Assembly: GCF_001889605.1 (NCBI RefSeq)
Contig: NZ_CP018171.1
Location: 4,238,501 to 4,302,500 of the forward strand
DNA from: Aquibium oceanicum
GTDB taxonomy: Bacteria > Pseudomonadota > Alphaproteobacteria > Rhizobiales > Rhizobiaceae
Reading direction: 5' to 3'
Length of the DNA stretch: 64,000 nt
Shown: positions 42,476 to 52,526 of the stretch, piece by piece
Layout: each line of letters starts with the position of its first letter
Numbering within the stretch: the stretch's first letter is position 1
Notes under the pieces: generated by a model
The model's input: only the letters and a program-made list of their open reading frames with translations
What the model was told of the DNA's origin: nothing
Database searches by the model: none
Program-made: the position numbers and the translations under genes

Positions 42476-44581
42476 CTAACCTTCGGGAGCCGGCTCCGCC
42501 GCCCTGCCCCGCGTCCGCCACAAATGCGCGCCGATCACCACCGCGGCGAGCGCGAAGCCGATCTCGTCGGTCACCGGCAGCGCGGCGATCAGGGTAAAGG
42601 CGGCGGCGGCGGCGATGAGGCGTTCCCAGGCCGCGAGCGGCGTGCGCAGGTAGCCGATGACGGCCGCGCCCCACAGGCAGATCGCCAGCCCCGCCTTGAA
42701 GACGATGTAGGCGACGGCCGGCCAGTAGCCGATGGTTTCGGCCAGCGGTCCGCCGTCCTGCAGCATCAGCGCGGGCGTGTAGACGGCCATGTAGGGGATG
42801 ACGAAACCCGCGGCGGCGACCTTCACGGCTTCCATGGAAATGCGCAGCCCGCCCTCCTTGGCGATGGGGGCCGCGGCGAAGCAGGCGAGAGCGACCGGCG
42901 GCGTCAGGTCGGCGAGGATGCCGAAATAGAAGACGAACATGTGGCTGACGATGAGCGGCACGCCGAGTTCCAGCAATGCCGGGCCGGCGATCGTCGAGGT
43001 GATGATGTAGTTCGGGATGGTCGGTATGCCCATGCCGAGCACGATGCAGGTGATCATGGTCAACACCAGCGACAGGAACAGCGAGTTCTGCCCGACCGAG
43101 ACGATGTACTGGCCGAAGGTGTTGGCGACGCCGGTCAGCGTCATGGTGCCGATGATGATGCCGACGATCGCGCAGGCGATGCCGACGGGAAGCGCGGTGC
43201 GCGCGCCATCCGCAAGCGAGTCGCGACAGACCGCGAGCGTCTTGCGGCCGCCCTCGACGAAGACGTTGGCGAGGATCAGCAGCGCGACGGCAATCAGCAC
43301 GACGTTGATGCCAAAACGGAAGAAGCTCGCGGCGACGAGACCAAGGCCGATCCAGAAGATGACGCGGATGACCTGGCCGGGCAGGCCGAGCGCCACCGAG
43401 CCGCCGAGGATCAGGAGCACGGTGAAGGACAGGCCGACCGTGCCGGCAAAGAGCGGCGTGTAGCCGGTGAAGAGCAGGTAGACGAGCACGCCGAGCGGCA
43501 GCAGCAGGTACCATCCCTTCGTGAGGGCGCCCCAGGCGGAGGGGAGTTCGGATTTCGGCAGGCCGTGCAGCCCGCGCTTGCCGGCTTCAAGGTGCACCAT
43601 CCAGAAGGTCGAGGCGAAATAGAGGATGGCCGGCACGATGGCCGCCTTGACGACCTCGTAGTATTCGATGCCCAGCGTCTCGGCCATGATGAAGGCCACG
43701 GCGCCCATCACCGGCGGCATGATCTGCCCGCCCATCGAGGCCGTCGCCTCGACGCCGCCGGCAAAGGCCGGGCGGTAGCCGAAGCGCTTCATCAGCGGGA
43801 TGGTGAACTGGCCGGTGGTGACGACATTGGCCACGCCCGAGCCGGAGATGGTGCCCATCAGTCCGGACGAGATGACCGACACCTTCGCCGCGCCGCCGCG
43901 GGCATGGCCGACGAGGCCGAGCGAAATGTCGGTGAAGAGCTTGATCATGCCGGCCTTCTCGAGGAAGGCGCCGAACAGGATGAACAGGAAGATGTAGGTC
44001 GACGAGACGTAGACCGGAATGCCGTAGATGCCTTCGGTCCCATAGGCCATGTGGTCGATGACCTGCGCGAAATCGTAGCCGCGGTGGTTGAGCGGCGCCG
44101 GCAGGTATTCGCCGAACAGGCAATAGGCAAGGAAGGTGCCCGAGATGATCGGCAGCGCCGGCCCCATGATCAGCCAGGCGGCGAGGAATATCGTGGCGAG
44201 CGCGACGACGCCGAAGACAATGTCGAGCGGCAGCGGATCGCCGGCGCGCAGGATCAGCGGCTTGTACTCGATCCACTGGTATGCGGCGACCGCCATGGCG
44301 GCGAGGCCCAAGGCCCAGGCGAGCGTCTTCCACGGCATCCGCCAGCCGGCGGCGGCCGCGACGAGCGGGAAGGCCAGCAGCAGCAGGAAACCGACGTGGA
44401 ACGCGCGCACGATCTGGCTCGGCAGCGTGACGACGTGGGCGGCGGTGGCGAGCTGGAAGACGGAGAAGGCGACCGCGATCCAGAACAGGACGCGTCCCTC
44501 GCGCGACAGCGGAAAGCCGCCGCCCGTGGGATCGTGGAAGGTGGCGGAGGAACCGACGTCGCTGGCGGCCGGATTGCTCAT
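42476..44581 (-). CDS. TRAP transporter fused permease, TAXI family
   Basis: A 701-residue integral membrane protein in which the small (DctQ-like) and large (DctM-like) permease subunits are fused, the usual arrangement for TAXI transporters. It has many predicted membrane helices. Conserved blocks include GPALPIISGTFLAYCLFGEYLP, AGMIKLFTDISLGLVGHARGGAAKV, SSGLMGTISGSGVANVVTTGQFTIP, EATASMGGQIMPPVMGAVAF and MGIPTIPNYIITSTIAGPAL. The ATG at 44581 starts MSNPAASDVGS; the longer frame upstream is a GC-rich shadow. It works with the TAXI receptor encoded upstream in ion-driven solute uptake; the substrate is unknown. Confidence 0.95.
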   Translation of the reverse strand: MSNPAASDVGSSATFHDPTGGGFPLSREGRVLFWIAVAFSVFQLATAAHVVTLPSQIVRAFHVGFLLLLAFPLVAAAAGWRMPWKTLAWALGLAAMAVAAYQWIEYKPLILRAGDPLPLDIVFGVVALATIFLAAWLIMGPALPIISGTFLAYCLFGEYLPAPLNHRGYDFAQVIDHMAYGTEGIYGIPVYVSSTYIFLFILFGAFLEKAGMIKLFTDISLGLVGHARGGAAKVSVISSGLMGTISGSGVANVVTTGQFTIPLMKRFGYRPAFAGGVEATASMGGQIMPPVMGAVAFIMAETLGIEYYEVVKAAIVPAILYFASTFWMVHLEAGKRGLHGLPKSELPSAWGALTKGWYLLLPLGVLVYLLFTGYTPLFAGTVGLSFTVLLILGGSVALGLPGQVIRVIFWIGLGLVAASFFRFGINVVLIAVALLILANVFVEGGRKTLAVCRDSLADGARTALPVGIACAIVGIIIGTMTLTGVANTFGQYIVSVGQNSLFLSLVLTMITCIVLGMGIPTIPNYIITSTIAGPALLELGVPLIVSHMFVFYFGILADLTPPVALACFAAAPIAKEGGLRISMEAVKVAAAGFVIPYMAVYTPALMLQDGGPLAETIGYWPAVAYIVFKAGLAICLWGAAVIGYLRTPLAAWERLIAAAAAFTLIAALPVTDEIGFALAAVVIGAHLWRTRGRAAEPAPEG

Positions 44582-44710
44582 GTCATGCCCCGGAAAATGG
44601 TGCCGGTCGCCGCCCGGCTGGCCGCGGCTTCCCGAACGGGCCATCCTGGCCGGGCGGGAAAGGCCGCGGAGCGCCCGCGGACGATCCGCCGGCACCGACA
44701 TCGGAAGCGA

Positions 44711-44727
44711 CCGCCCCGTGAGGGCGG
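44711..44727 (-). terminator. small intercistronic hairpin after the TAXI receptor gene
   Basis: CCGCCC / GGGCGG (44711-44716, 44722-44727) with a 5-nt loop, in the 183-bp gap between receptor and permease genes. No T-run on the minus strand; at most an attenuator or mRNA-stabilising element. Confidence 0.35.
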
Positions 44728-44764
44728 CCGCGGTTCTTCAGGACGGATCGGGAACGGAGCCCGA

Positions 44765-45721
44765 TCAGAGCAGGCCCTTTTCCTTGTAATAGCGCTCGGC
44801 GCCTGGGTGCAGCGGAATCGGCAGGCCAGCGGCTCCCTTTTCCGCGCTGATCGCCTTGGCGGCGGCATGCGCGGCGACCATCTCCGGCAGGTTCTCGAAG
44901 AGCTGCTTGGTCATCTGGTAGGCGGTCTCGTCCGAGACGTCCGAATGGGTGACCAGGATGTTGGTGATGGCGAGCGTCGGCACGTCTTCGGACTGGCCTT
45001 CGTAGGTGCCGGCGGGGATCGTCTCGGCCAGGAACGGCGCGCCGAGCGTCTCGGCGACCGAAGCCGGCACGGCGACCATGGTGATCGGCAGCGACGTGGC
45101 GAGATCCTTGATGGAGGCGACGCCGAGGCCGGCCGACTGCAGCGTGGCGTCGAGCTGGCGGTTCTTGATCAGTTCGACGGACTCGCCGAACGGCAGGTAT
45201 TCCGTCTGGCCGAGATCCTCGTAGCTCATGCCCATCGCCTCGAAGATGCGCCGGGCGTTGAGTTCGGTGCCGGACTTCGGCGCACCGACCGAGAGGCTCT
45301 TGCCCTTCAGGTCCTCGAAGGTCGCGATGCCGCTGTCCTGTGAGGCGACGATCTGGATGAAGTTGGGATAGATGGCGGCGATGCCGCGCAGCTTGTCGAG
45401 CTTGCCGGGGAAACCGGCCTCCTCGTCGCCTTCCCACGCCGACTTGACGGAATCGCCGAGGGCGAAACCGATCTCGCCCTTGCCCTGCTGCAGGAGGTTG
45501 AGGTTCTCGACGGACGCCTTCGTCGACTGCACCTGCGTGCGCGCGCCCTCGATCTTCTCGCCGTAGATCTGGGCCAGAGCCGCGCCGAGCGGATAGTAGA
45601 CGCCCGATGTACCGCCGGTGAGCACGTTGATGAATTCCTGCGCCTTCACGGACGTGGCCCCGAAGGCGAGGCTGAACGCCATGGCGCCGGCCGCTATAAG
45701 TTTCTTCTTGTGGATCGTCAT
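44765..45721 (-). CDS. TAXI family TRAP transporter solute-binding subunit
   Basis: A 318-residue periplasmic receptor. The signal peptide MTIHKKKLIAAGAMAFSLAFG ends near VKA (residue 27), and the mature chain opens with FINVLTGGTSGVYYPLGAALAQIY, the diagnostic TAXI sequence. Other family blocks are TQVQSTKASVENLNLLQQGKGEIGFALGD and SVGAPKSGTELNARRI. The ATG at 45721 has GGGAGGAA 5 nt upstream. It is the first gene of the receptor-permease-DUF1850 operon. Homologues bind glutamate-like or other carboxylates; the ligand here is not determinable. Confidence 0.95.
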   Translation of the reverse strand: MTIHKKKLIAAGAMAFSLAFGATSVKAQEFINVLTGGTSGVYYPLGAALAQIYGEKIEGARTQVQSTKASVENLNLLQQGKGEIGFALGDSVKSAWEGDEEAGFPGKLDKLRGIAAIYPNFIQIVASQDSGIATFEDLKGKSLSVGAPKSGTELNARRIFEAMGMSYEDLGQTEYLPFGESVELIKNRQLDATLQSAGLGVASIKDLATSLPITMVAVPASVAETLGAPFLAETIPAGTYEGQSEDVPTLAITNILVTHSDVSDETAYQMTKQLFENLPEMVAAHAAAKAISAEKGAAGLPIPLHPGAERYYKEKGLL

Positions 45722-45874
45722 GCATTCCTCCCGAGGGAACCTTTTGGATTGACGCCGACAAAGGGCGATGCCCGACCGGCTGCGAGAGGCGATCCTAATG
45801 GAAGTGGCGGGAATGCAAAGTCCCAATGTGACGGAGGTTCGCGGAATTCGGCGTTTGCGCCGCCGTCGAGGGGT

Positions 45875-46264
45875 TCAGAACAGGTCGCAATGACCGTGAT
45901 CGACCTCGTCGTGCTGGTGCGGGACGTAGACGCTCGCACCGATCTTGCGGACGAGTTCGGTGAGCTTCAGGCTGCGCGTCGCGCCGCCGGTCTCGATCTC
46001 CCACTCCGCGGGCATGATGTCCGCCAGCGTGCGCAGGAAGCCGGCGATGCCCTCGACCTTCTGGTAGAGGAGGTCCGCCTCCTGCATGGCGCGCATGAAT
46101 GCCGGCTCGCCTTTGCCGCGCTCGCCGACGGCCACCGCTATGTGCGCGTGGTTGGCGTCGATCGCATGGGCGATCGTTTCGAGTTCCGCCTCGATGCGCG
46201 CGATGACGTCGCGCACCGGCTCGTGATGCGGGTCGTGCGCGAAGGCTGGGGCTGCGGCAGGCAT
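45875..46264 (-). CDS. cheT: CheT-like chemotaxis protein (CheZ-type DxxxQ motif)
   Basis: A 129-residue helical protein encoded last in the chemotaxis operon, the position of cheT in Sinorhizobium meliloti. Residues 64-68 read DLLYQ within QEADLLYQKVEGIAGFLRTL, matching the D-x3-Q catalytic motif of the CheY-P phosphatase CheZ (QDLTGQ context in E. coli) in spacing and helical setting. It ends HGHCDLF, a short acidic/aromatic tail that could contact a response regulator. I recall CheT described as a CheZ-like phosphatase and adaptation factor in S. meliloti. The ATG at 46264 is 12 bp after the cheD stop, and TAGGAG supplies the ribosome-binding site. Confidence 0.78.
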   Translation of the reverse strand: MPAAAPAFAHDPHHEPVRDVIARIEAELETIAHAIDANHAHIAVAVGERGKGEPAFMRAMQEADLLYQKVEGIAGFLRTLADIMPAEWEIETGGATRSLKLTELVRKIGASVYVPHQHDEVDHGHCDLF

Positions 46265-46276
46265 GCGACGACGCTC

Positions 46277-46819
46277 CTAGAACAACTCGAGATCGCCGCC
46301 GGCCGGAACCTTCGGCACGCGCGGTTCGGCGACCGGCAGGGGCGCGATGGCCTGCGGCAGCAGGAACTGACGGGCCCGACCCGTCGCGGGCTGGTATTCG
46401 AGCCTGCGACCCTGGTTTCCCCCCACGCTTCCGCCGTGGAAGGCGATACCCTCGTTTTCGAGGAAACGCCGGGCGAAATCGACGTTCTTGCCGCCGATGT
46501 CGGTGAAGCCCTGCACGGTGCGGGCGCCGCCGAAGAGCTTGGCCTCGATGTTCTCGCGCCGCGCGCCGCGCTTCAGCAGACCGTTGACGAGAAGCTCCAT
46601 CAGGTAGACGCCGAACCGCTCCGCCTCGTTGAGGCGCGAGCGTTCGCCCTCTCCGGGCAGGAGGAAGTGGTTCATGCCGCCGATCTTGAGGACCGGATCG
46701 CGCATGCAGGCGGCAACGCAGGAACCGAGCACCGTCGTCAGCACGGTTTCGGGTTCATCCGTTACAGCGCACTCACCCTGGATGACATGGATACGCCCGG
46801 GGCGGCGGCTGTCGATCAA
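46277..46819 (-). CDS. cheD: chemoreceptor glutamine deamidase CheD
   Basis: A 180-residue CheD, the cytoplasmic deamidase that converts receptor glutamines to glutamates. Catalytic Cys34 is in LGSCVAACM and His51 in [16 protein letters not shown] and [14 protein letters not shown] are also family blocks. Its ATG overlaps the cheY2 stop (ATGA). The C-terminal tail is extended ([21 protein letters not shown]) and ends in an acidic-aromatic LELF, an echo of the DLF end of the neighbouring CheT. Confidence 0.94.
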   Translation of the reverse strand: MIDSRRPGRIHVIQGECAVTDEPETVLTTVLGSCVAACMRDPVLKIGGMNHFLLPGEGERSRLNEAERFGVYLMELLVNGLLKRGARRENIEAKLFGGARTVQGFTDIGGKNVDFARRFLENEGIAFHGGSVGGNQGRRLEYQPATGRARQFLLPQAIAPLPVAEPRVPKVPAGGDLELF

Positions 46820-47205
46820 TGCAGCCTCCCCACGATGGCCTCGAGCGCCTTCTTGAGATCCGGAGCGGTGAAAGGCTTGTTCAGGTAATTGTTGAGCCCG
46901 AGCTTGCGGCCCTCGATCAGCACGTTCTTGTCGGCATTGCCGGTGAGGATCATGAACGGCACCTTGGAGGTGGGCTTGTAGCTGCGCACGGCGTGGAGGA
47001 GCTGCAGCCCGTTCATCTTGGGCATGTTCATGTCGGAGATGATGAGATGCGAGGGCTGCGACATCATCAGCTGCATCGCCTGTTCGCCATCGGCCGCGAC
47101 CGCGATGTTGCGGAAGCCGATGGTTTCGAGCGCGTCGCGCAGAAGCATCCTGCTGGTGGTGGTGTCGTCGACCACGAGTATCTTCAACTGGGCTAGGAGT
47201 GACAA
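46816..47205 (-). CDS. cheY2: chemotaxis response regulator CheY2
   Basis: A 129-residue single receiver domain. The acid pocket is VVDDTTTSR, the phosphorylated Asp58 is in [12 protein letters not shown], the Thr is in MILTGNAD and the Lys in [10 protein letters not shown]. Length and the gene position between cheB and cheD fit CheY2, which in S. meliloti is the motor-binding regulator, while CheY1 is the phosphate sink. It overlaps the end of cheB by 13 bp. Confidence 0.92.
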   Translation of the reverse strand: MSLLAQLKILVVDDTTTSRMLLRDALETIGFRNIAVAADGEQAMQLMMSQPSHLIISDMNMPKMNGLQLLHAVRSYKPTSKVPFMILTGNADKNVLIEGRKLGLNNYLNKPFTAPDLKKALEAIVGRLH

Positions 47206-48260
47206 AGGACGGTCCCTTCTCTAGTCGACCTCGCGCCCGAGAAGATCTCGCGCGCGATACGGTTCAATGGCAACTGTTTCTGCACGGCACCGACTTCGCT
47301 GGCGACGCGGGGCATTCCGTAGATCAGCGACGACTGTTCGTCCTGACCGATTGTCCGGGCGCCGGACTGGCGCATTTTCAAGAGACCCTGCGCACCGTCC
47401 TTCCCCATGCCCGTCAGGATCACGCCCACGGCGTCCTGTCCGACGGCCGAGGCGACCGAAGCCATCAGGACGTCGACGGAGGGACGATGGCCCGAAACGG
47501 TCTCGCCTTCGCGCAGCCGGGTTTCCATGCCGTCGCCGCGACGCACGATCTCCAGGTGGCGTTCGCCGCCGGGTGCGATGTAGATGTTGCCGCGGGCGAG
47601 TGGACGTCGGTCTTCCGCCTCCTGCACGGTCGGCCGGCACATCCGGTCGAGGCGCTCCGCGAAGGACCGCGTGAAGTTGGCCGGCATGTGCTGGGTGATC
47701 ACCGTGGGCGGACAATCGGCCGGGAAATCGGACAGCATGGCGATGAGCGCCTCTACGCCACCCGTGGACGCGCCGACGGCGACGATCCTTTCGCGCGCGA
47801 CGGAAAGGCCGGTGGTCGCGGGAGCCGGCATGGAAGGCTCGGGAGACGGCCTGCTCGGCCGTGCGCGATTGCGTCCCGCGCCCGCCGCGATCACCTTTTC
47901 CACCAGATCCTCGAAGGAGCGGTCGTCCTTGAGCGACGGCTTGGCGACACAGTCGAAGGCGCCGAGCGCCAGTGCCTCGATCGTCACCGCAGCGCCGTTG
48001 ACCGTCAGCGTCGACACCATGATGACCGGCCGCGGCCGGTGCTTCATGACGCGGCGCAGGAAATCGATGCCGTTCATCTTCGGCATCTCGATGTCGAGCG
48101 TGATGACGTCGGGATCAAGCGAATCCACCAGCCGGAACGCCTCGGTCGGATCGGGCGCCTCGCCCACGACCTCGATGGCCGGGTTGCTCGCCAGCGCGAA
48201 GCCGATGATCTTGCGCATGGTCGCGCTGTCGTCGATGATCAGGACACGGACAGGCCTCAC
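47193..48260 (-). CDS. cheB: protein-glutamate methylesterase CheB
   Basis: A 355-residue CheB. The N-terminal receiver has IIDDSATMR and Asp56 in [12 protein letters not shown] linker rich in Pro/Arg (about residues 130-160) leads to the methylesterase domain with the catalytic Ser in [10 protein letters not shown], His in [10 protein letters not shown] and Asp in [10 protein letters not shown]. The GTG at 48260 overlaps the cheR stop (GTGA) and is preceded by GGGGAG; it starts [10 protein letters not shown]. The enzyme demethylates and deamidates chemoreceptors for adaptation. Confidence 0.95.
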   Translation of the reverse strand: MRPVRVLIIDDSATMRKIIGFALASNPAIEVVGEAPDPTEAFRLVDSLDPDVITLDIEMPKMNGIDFLRRVMKHRPRPVIMVSTLTVNGAAVTIEALALGAFDCVAKPSLKDDRSFEDLVEKVIAAGAGRNRARPSRPSPEPSMPAPATTGLSVARERIVAVGASTGGVEALIAMLSDFPADCPPTVITQHMPANFTRSFAERLDRMCRPTVQEAEDRRPLARGNIYIAPGGERHLEIVRRGDGMETRLREGETVSGHRPSVDVLMASVASAVGQDAVGVILTGMGKDGAQGLLKMRQSGARTIGQDEQSSLIYGMPRVASEVGAVQKQLPLNRIAREIFSGARSTREGTVLCHS

Positions 48261-49138
48261 CGCACACTCCCCTTGATGTGGTGCCAGGTGGTGATGCCCT
48301 CGCACGTGAAGTAATCGGTCGCCGGCCCCGAAATCCGCTCCGAGTGGCCGATGTACAGCCAGCCATCGGGCTTCAGCACGGACGAGAAGCGCGTCCACAG
48401 GTCGGCTTGCTTCACCTTGTCGAAATAGATGACGACGTTGCGGCAGAAGACGATGTCGAACTTCTTCTGCATGGGCCACTTGGCGAACAGGTTGAGTTCG
48501 CGGAAGGAGACCAGGTCCTTCAGTTCGTCCGCCACCTGCCACTCGTCGCCGCCCACGGCCGCGCGGCGGAACCAGCGCTTGCGCAGCTCGGGCGGAACGT
48601 CGGTCAGGGCCTGGCCCGGATACTGTCCGATGCGGCCTTCCTGGATCATGTTGGGATCGATGTCCGAAGCGAGGATGCGCACGTCGTGCTTGCCCGCGTC
48701 CGGCATCATCGACAGGATGACCAGCGCGATCGAATAGGCCTCCTGCCCGTTGGAGCAACCGGCCGACCAGATACGCACCGGGGCTCCCCGCTTCGCAGCG
48801 CCGAGCAGATCGGGAAACACCGTCCGCTTCAGATGCTCGAAATGGTGCGCCTCGCGGTAGAACTTGGTGACGTTCGTGGTGAGAGCGGCCACCATGCGCT
48901 GGCGCTCGTCCAGTCCCTCCGACTTGACCACGTAGGAGCAATAGTCGCGGAAGTTCTCCAGCCCGAGCGCCCGCAGGCGCTTGGCCAGCCGCGCATAGAC
49001 GAGCGCGGCCTTCGTCTCCGACAGCTGGATGCCAGCGTGATCGTGGAGGATGGCTGCGATCTGGCGGAAGTCGTCAGCGGTGAGCAGGTACTCACCCGGA
49101 ACGATCCCACCCGTCCTTGACGCGGCAGTCTGGCTCAA
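48257..49138 (-). CDS. cheR: chemoreceptor methyltransferase CheR
   Basis: A 293-residue CheR with an N-terminal helical domain ([34 protein letters not shown]) and a C-terminal SAM-dependent methyltransferase domain ([44 protein letters not shown]). I place the start at TTG 49138, because it overlaps the cheW stop in a TTGA in the same way as the ATGA and GTGA junctions of the other che genes, and gives the usual family length. The longer frame upstream is a shadow of cheW. It methylates receptor glutamates using SAM. Confidence 0.92.
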   Translation of the reverse strand: MSQTAASRTGGIVPGEYLLTADDFRQIAAILHDHAGIQLSETKAALVYARLAKRLRALGLENFRDYCSYVVKSEGLDERQRMVAALTTNVTKFYREAHHFEHLKRTVFPDLLGAAKRGAPVRIWSAGCSNGQEAYSIALVILSMMPDAGKHDVRILASDIDPNMIQEGRIGQYPGQALTDVPPELRKRWFRRAAVGGDEWQVADELKDLVSFRELNLFAKWPMQKKFDIVFCRNVVIYFDKVKQADLWTRFSSVLKPDGWLYIGHSERISGPATDYFTCEGITTWHHIKGSVR

Positions 49139-49611
49139 TTGAGCAATCCCGAGCTTTCGCGAGTGGACTGGAGAACGCTGTCGAGCCCGATGAGGCTGAT
49201 CATGCGGCCTTCGATCGCCAGCACGCCCTTCATGAAAGCCCTTGCGAGTTCGGACGCGACGTCCGGCGTCGGCTGGATGGTCTCCGCGTTGATCGTCAGG
49301 ATGTCGGACACCGCATCGACCAAGAGACCGACCGACTGGTTGCCGACCTGCGTCACGATGATGACATGGCGCGCCGTCGGCTCGGTGGAGCGGAAGCCCA
49401 GGCGCGCGGCCAGGTCGATGACCGGAAGCACGGAACCGCGCAGGTTGATGACCCCCTTCACGTATTCGGGCGAATGCGGCAGCGGCGTGGTCTGGGTCCA
49501 GCCGCGGATGTCGCGCACCGACATGATATCGACGCAGAACTCCTGTCCGCCGAGCCTGAAGGCGATGAGCTCGCTCGCCTTCGATACATCGTGTTCCTTG
49601 ACGTGCATCAT
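49135..49611 (-). CDS. cheW: chemotaxis coupling protein CheW
   Basis: A 158-residue CheW scaffold linking receptors to CheA. It shows [53 protein letters not shown] and [12 protein letters not shown], all typical. ATG 49611 overlaps the cheA stop (ATGA). Confidence 0.95.
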   Translation of the reverse strand: MMHVKEHDVSKASELIAFRLGGQEFCVDIMSVRDIRGWTQTTPLPHSPEYVKGVINLRGSVLPVIDLAARLGFRSTEPTARHVIIVTQVGNQSVGLLVDAVSDILTINAETIQPTPDVASELARAFMKGVLAIEGRMISLIGLDSVLQSTRESSGLLN

Positions 49612-51833
49612 GCTGCATTCCTCTTGCGGTTGGCGCCGTCGGCCTTCGCCGTATCGGATCGGTTGCCGGCGACGATCGCGTCGACGTCCAGGATGACGGC
49701 GACCCGGCCATCGCCGAGAATGGTTGCCGCGGCGACGCCGAACACTTGCCCGTAGTTCGTCTCCAGGCTCTTAATGACGACCTGCTGCTGGCCGATGATT
49801 CCGTCGACCATCAGGGCGCTCTGCGCGCGGTTTTCCGACTCGACCATGATCGCGACGCTGTTGATGGGATCGGCTTCCTCTTCGCGGTAGCCGAGCTTGT
49901 TGCCGACATCGATGAGCGGGATGAAGGAGCCGCGGATCGCGATCACCTTCGCGCGCTCGCCCAGCCCGTGGACGTCCGAGGCTTTCGGCTGCAACGTCTC
50001 CACGATCGCCGTCAGCGGCACGACCAGCGTCTGCCCCGCCACGGTGACCACCATACCGTCGAGGACGGCCAGCGTCAGCGGCAGGCTGAGCGTGAACACC
50101 GTGCCCTTGCCGGGTTTGGACGAGATGCTGATGCGGCCGCCGAGGGCCTGGATGGAGCGCTTGACGACGTCCATTCCGACGCCACGCCCGGAAACGTCCG
50201 AGACGGTGCTGGCGGTCGAGAACCCCGGCGCGAAGATCAGGTCGTCGATCTCGCCGTCCGAAAGCTGGACGTCGGGCTCGATCACGCCCCTCTTGATCGC
50301 GATCTCCTTGACGCGGGCGCGGTTGATGCCGGCACCGTCGTCGGACACCTCGATGATGACCCGGCCGGACCGGTGGGCGGCCGACATGCGCACGACGCCC
50401 TGCTCGGGCTTGCCCGCCTTGACGCGCTCCTCCGGCTTTTCGAGACCGTGGTCGATGGCGTTGCGGATCATGTGCGTCAACGGATCGGCCAGACGCTCGA
50501 TGACCGTCTTGTCGACCTCGCAGTTCTCGCCCTCCGTCACGAGGCGGACGGATTTGCCGGTCATGTCGGCGACTTCGCGCACGACGCGCGACATGCGCTG
50601 GAAGATCGGGCGGACCGGCTGGGCGCGGATCGCCATGACCGAGTCCTGGATCTCGCGGGTCAGCTGCTCGAGGTCGTCGAGGCCGACGGCGACTTCCGAC
50701 AGCCGGGCGATGCCCGCTTCGGTGACGCGCTGCGAGAGCATCGACTGGTTGATGACGAGCTCGCCGACCAGATCGATCAGGCGGTCGACGCGGTCGAGAT
50801 CGACGCGGATCGTGGTCTGCGCCGCCTGTGCCGGCTGCGCCTGCGAGTTCGCGGCCGTCAATGCCTTGGCGGGCTCGGCCGACGCGATCTCCGCGATCTT
50901 GGCCATGACCGCTTCGGGGATCAGCGGCCCCTCGCCCGCCTCCTCCGCCTTCTCGCCGACGGGAACGATCGGTTCGGGGACGAATTCGAAATTCGGGTCC
51001 GGTTCCGGCTCCGGCTCGACCGTCAAGTCGCAGTCGAACTCGACGAATTCGAAGACTTCGCGGATCTTGGCTTCCGGCTCGGTGGTGGCGAGCCGGATGT
51101 TCCACGAAAGATAGGCGCCTTCGGGATCGAGTTCGCTGAGCAGCGGCACCGCGGAAATGTCGCAGGCGATGTCGGCCTCGCCGAGCGCGGAGATCTCCCG
51201 CAGCAGCTTGATGGCGTCGTTCGCCTTCGCGTAGAGTTCGGGCTTCGGCTTGAACCAGACCTTGTAGACCCGCTGGCCGTCGTCCTGCGCATCGTCGCCG
51301 TCGCCGGCCAGCAGATCGTCGAAGGAGATGGTGATGGGGACGAAGTCGTCCTCGGGGGCGGTCTCCTGCTCCTCGGGCTCCGGCTCCGGCGCCTTGGCCG
51401 CCTTCTTGGGCTGCTTCTTCGCCGGCTTGGTTTCGGCGACTTCTGCGTTCGGATTGGCGGCACGCGTGAGTTCGTCGTGGAGCTGGGAAACGCGGGCGTC
51501 GTCCTTCTCGCCCCCGTCACGCGAAAAGCGAACCAGGTCAGCGAGCGTGTCGGAGGACCGCAGCATCAGCTTGATCAGCCCGGCATCGGGCTCGATCTGG
51601 CCGCTGCGGACGAGATCCAGCGTCGTCTCGAACGTGTGGGCGAAACGGACGAGGTCCTCCAGACCGAAGGCGCCGGCGCCGCCCTTGATGGAGTGCACCG
51701 CACGGAACACGGCGTTGACCGTATCCTCGTCGGTTTCTCCGCTCTCGATCGCGAGAAGTCCGGTTTCGAGTTCGGCAAGCTGTTCTTCGCATTCCTGGAA
51801 GAACGTCTGCTTGATCGCCGCCATCGTATCCAC
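49608..51833 (-). CDS. cheA: chemotaxis histidine kinase CheA
   Basis: A 741-residue CheA. P1 (residues 1-110) has the phosphorylated His47 in [15 protein letters not shown] Pro/Glu/Lys-rich linker leads to a P2-like CheY-binding domain ([22 protein letters not shown]), then another acidic linker. P3 dimerisation and P4 kinase follow with the N box [13 protein letters not shown]1 SDDGAGIN, F box FAPGFST and G2 [10 protein letters not shown]5 is CheW-like and C-terminal. I prefer the GTG at 51833 (start [19 protein letters not shown]) to the ATG three codons later, because GGGGGA is 8 nt before it and rhizobial CheA begins MDM-x-x-IK. Confidence 0.95.
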   Translation of the reverse strand: MDTMAAIKQTFFQECEEQLAELETGLLAIESGETDEDTVNAVFRAVHSIKGGAGAFGLEDLVRFAHTFETTLDLVRSGQIEPDAGLIKLMLRSSDTLADLVRFSRDGGEKDDARVSQLHDELTRAANPNAEVAETKPAKKQPKKAAKAPEPEPEEQETAPEDDFVPITISFDDLLAGDGDDAQDDGQRVYKVWFKPKPELYAKANDAIKLLREISALGEADIACDISAVPLLSELDPEGAYLSWNIRLATTEPEAKIREVFEFVEFDCDLTVEPEPEPDPNFEFVPEPIVPVGEKAEEAGEGPLIPEAVMAKIAEIASAEPAKALTAANSQAQPAQAAQTTIRVDLDRVDRLIDLVGELVINQSMLSQRVTEAGIARLSEVAVGLDDLEQLTREIQDSVMAIRAQPVRPIFQRMSRVVREVADMTGKSVRLVTEGENCEVDKTVIERLADPLTHMIRNAIDHGLEKPEERVKAGKPEQGVVRMSAAHRSGRVIIEVSDDGAGINRARVKEIAIKRGVIEPDVQLSDGEIDDLIFAPGFSTASTVSDVSGRGVGMDVVKRSIQALGGRISISSKPGKGTVFTLSLPLTLAVLDGMVVTVAGQTLVVPLTAIVETLQPKASDVHGLGERAKVIAIRGSFIPLIDVGNKLGYREEEADPINSVAIMVESENRAQSALMVDGIIGQQQVVIKSLETNYGQVFGVAAATILGDGRVAVILDVDAIVAGNRSDTAKADGANRKRNAA

Positions 51834-51862
51834 TGGCAAGGTCCCCCGGGGTCTTGAATGCG

Positions 51863-52228
51863 TTATGCCGCGACGCGGTTGATGGCGCTCACCAGCTTGA
51901 CCGGATCGAAGGGCTTCACGATCCAACCGGTGGCGCCGAGACGGCGCGCGCGGTCCTTCTTGTCGTCCACGCTCTCGGTCGTGAGCACCAGGATCGGGAT
52001 CGCCCGGTGACGCTCGCTGCCGCGCACGGCCTCGATGAAGCCGAAGCCGTCCATGCGCGGCATGTTGATGTCGGTGACGATCACGTCCGGCATCGAGCCG
52101 TCGAGCACTTCCAGCCCCTGCATGCCGTCCTCGGCCTGCAGGACATCCATGCCGGCGTCGATAAGCGCCGCCCGGAGCATTTCCCGTATGGTCCTAGAAT
52201 CGTCTACCGTCAGAACTGTCTTCTTCAT
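51863..52228 (-). CDS. cheY1: chemotaxis response regulator CheY1
   Basis: A 121-residue receiver starting MKKTVLTVDDSRTIREML, nearly identical in layout to S. meliloti CheY1. The acid pocket is VDDSRT, Asp53 in VTDINMPRMDGF, Thr in LVLTTESVDD and Lys in WIVKPFDPVKL. In the two-CheY scheme it acts as a phosphate sink for CheY2 through CheA. An in-frame ATG three codons upstream exists, but homologues start at MKK. Confidence 0.93.
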   Translation of the reverse strand: MKKTVLTVDDSRTIREMLRAALIDAGMDVLQAEDGMQGLEVLDGSMPDVIVTDINMPRMDGFGFIEAVRGSERHRAIPILVLTTESVDDKKDRARRLGATGWIVKPFDPVKLVSAINRVAA

Positions 52229-52229
52229 C

Positions 52230-52523
52230 TCAAGCATTCCTCGCAGAAAAATTGGCCGGCTCGAGCCCGGCGATCCCAAGTCGCTCGACCAGCACAGGAG
52301 AGGGTCGGGCCAGCTCGAATTCCATGCCGTCGTTGACCCAGGTCGCGACGGCCGACAGAAGCACCTGAATACACTGGGCGCCGATCTTCTCGACCTTCGA
52401 TCCATCGACGGAGACGTCCTTGCCCCGGGCCGCCATCAGATCGGCGGCGAGCGGCGCGGCTGCCGTGATGTCGAGCACGGGCGGAAGAGAAACGGTCGCG
52501 GCCATGTCTGATTTCATCCCCAT
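52230..52523 (-). CDS. cheS: CheS-like STAS-domain chemotaxis protein
   Basis: A 97-residue single STAS domain: LPPVLDITAAAPLAADLMAARGKDVSVDGSKVEKIGAQCIQVLLSAVATWV is the anti-sigma-factor-antagonist-like core. Its place between icpA and cheY1 and its length match S. meliloti CheS, which I recall binds CheA and speeds drain of phosphate from CheY1. Three in-frame ATGs (52523, 52517, 52505) are possible; the first lies 3 bp after the icpA stop and is used here, while GGGGAT upstream of the third makes MAATVSLPP a real alternative. Confidence 0.85.
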   Translation of the reverse strand: MGMKSDMAATVSLPPVLDITAAAPLAADLMAARGKDVSVDGSKVEKIGAQCIQVLLSAVATWVNDGMEFELARPSPVLVERLGIAGLEPANFSARNA

Positions 52524-52526
52524 CGC

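Noticed and set aside
49746-51857. Long plus-strand open frame (about 700 codons) opposite cheA
   Set aside because: Antisense shadow of cheA with Asp/Arg/Leu-repetitive composition; cheA shows all kinase motifs on the other strand.
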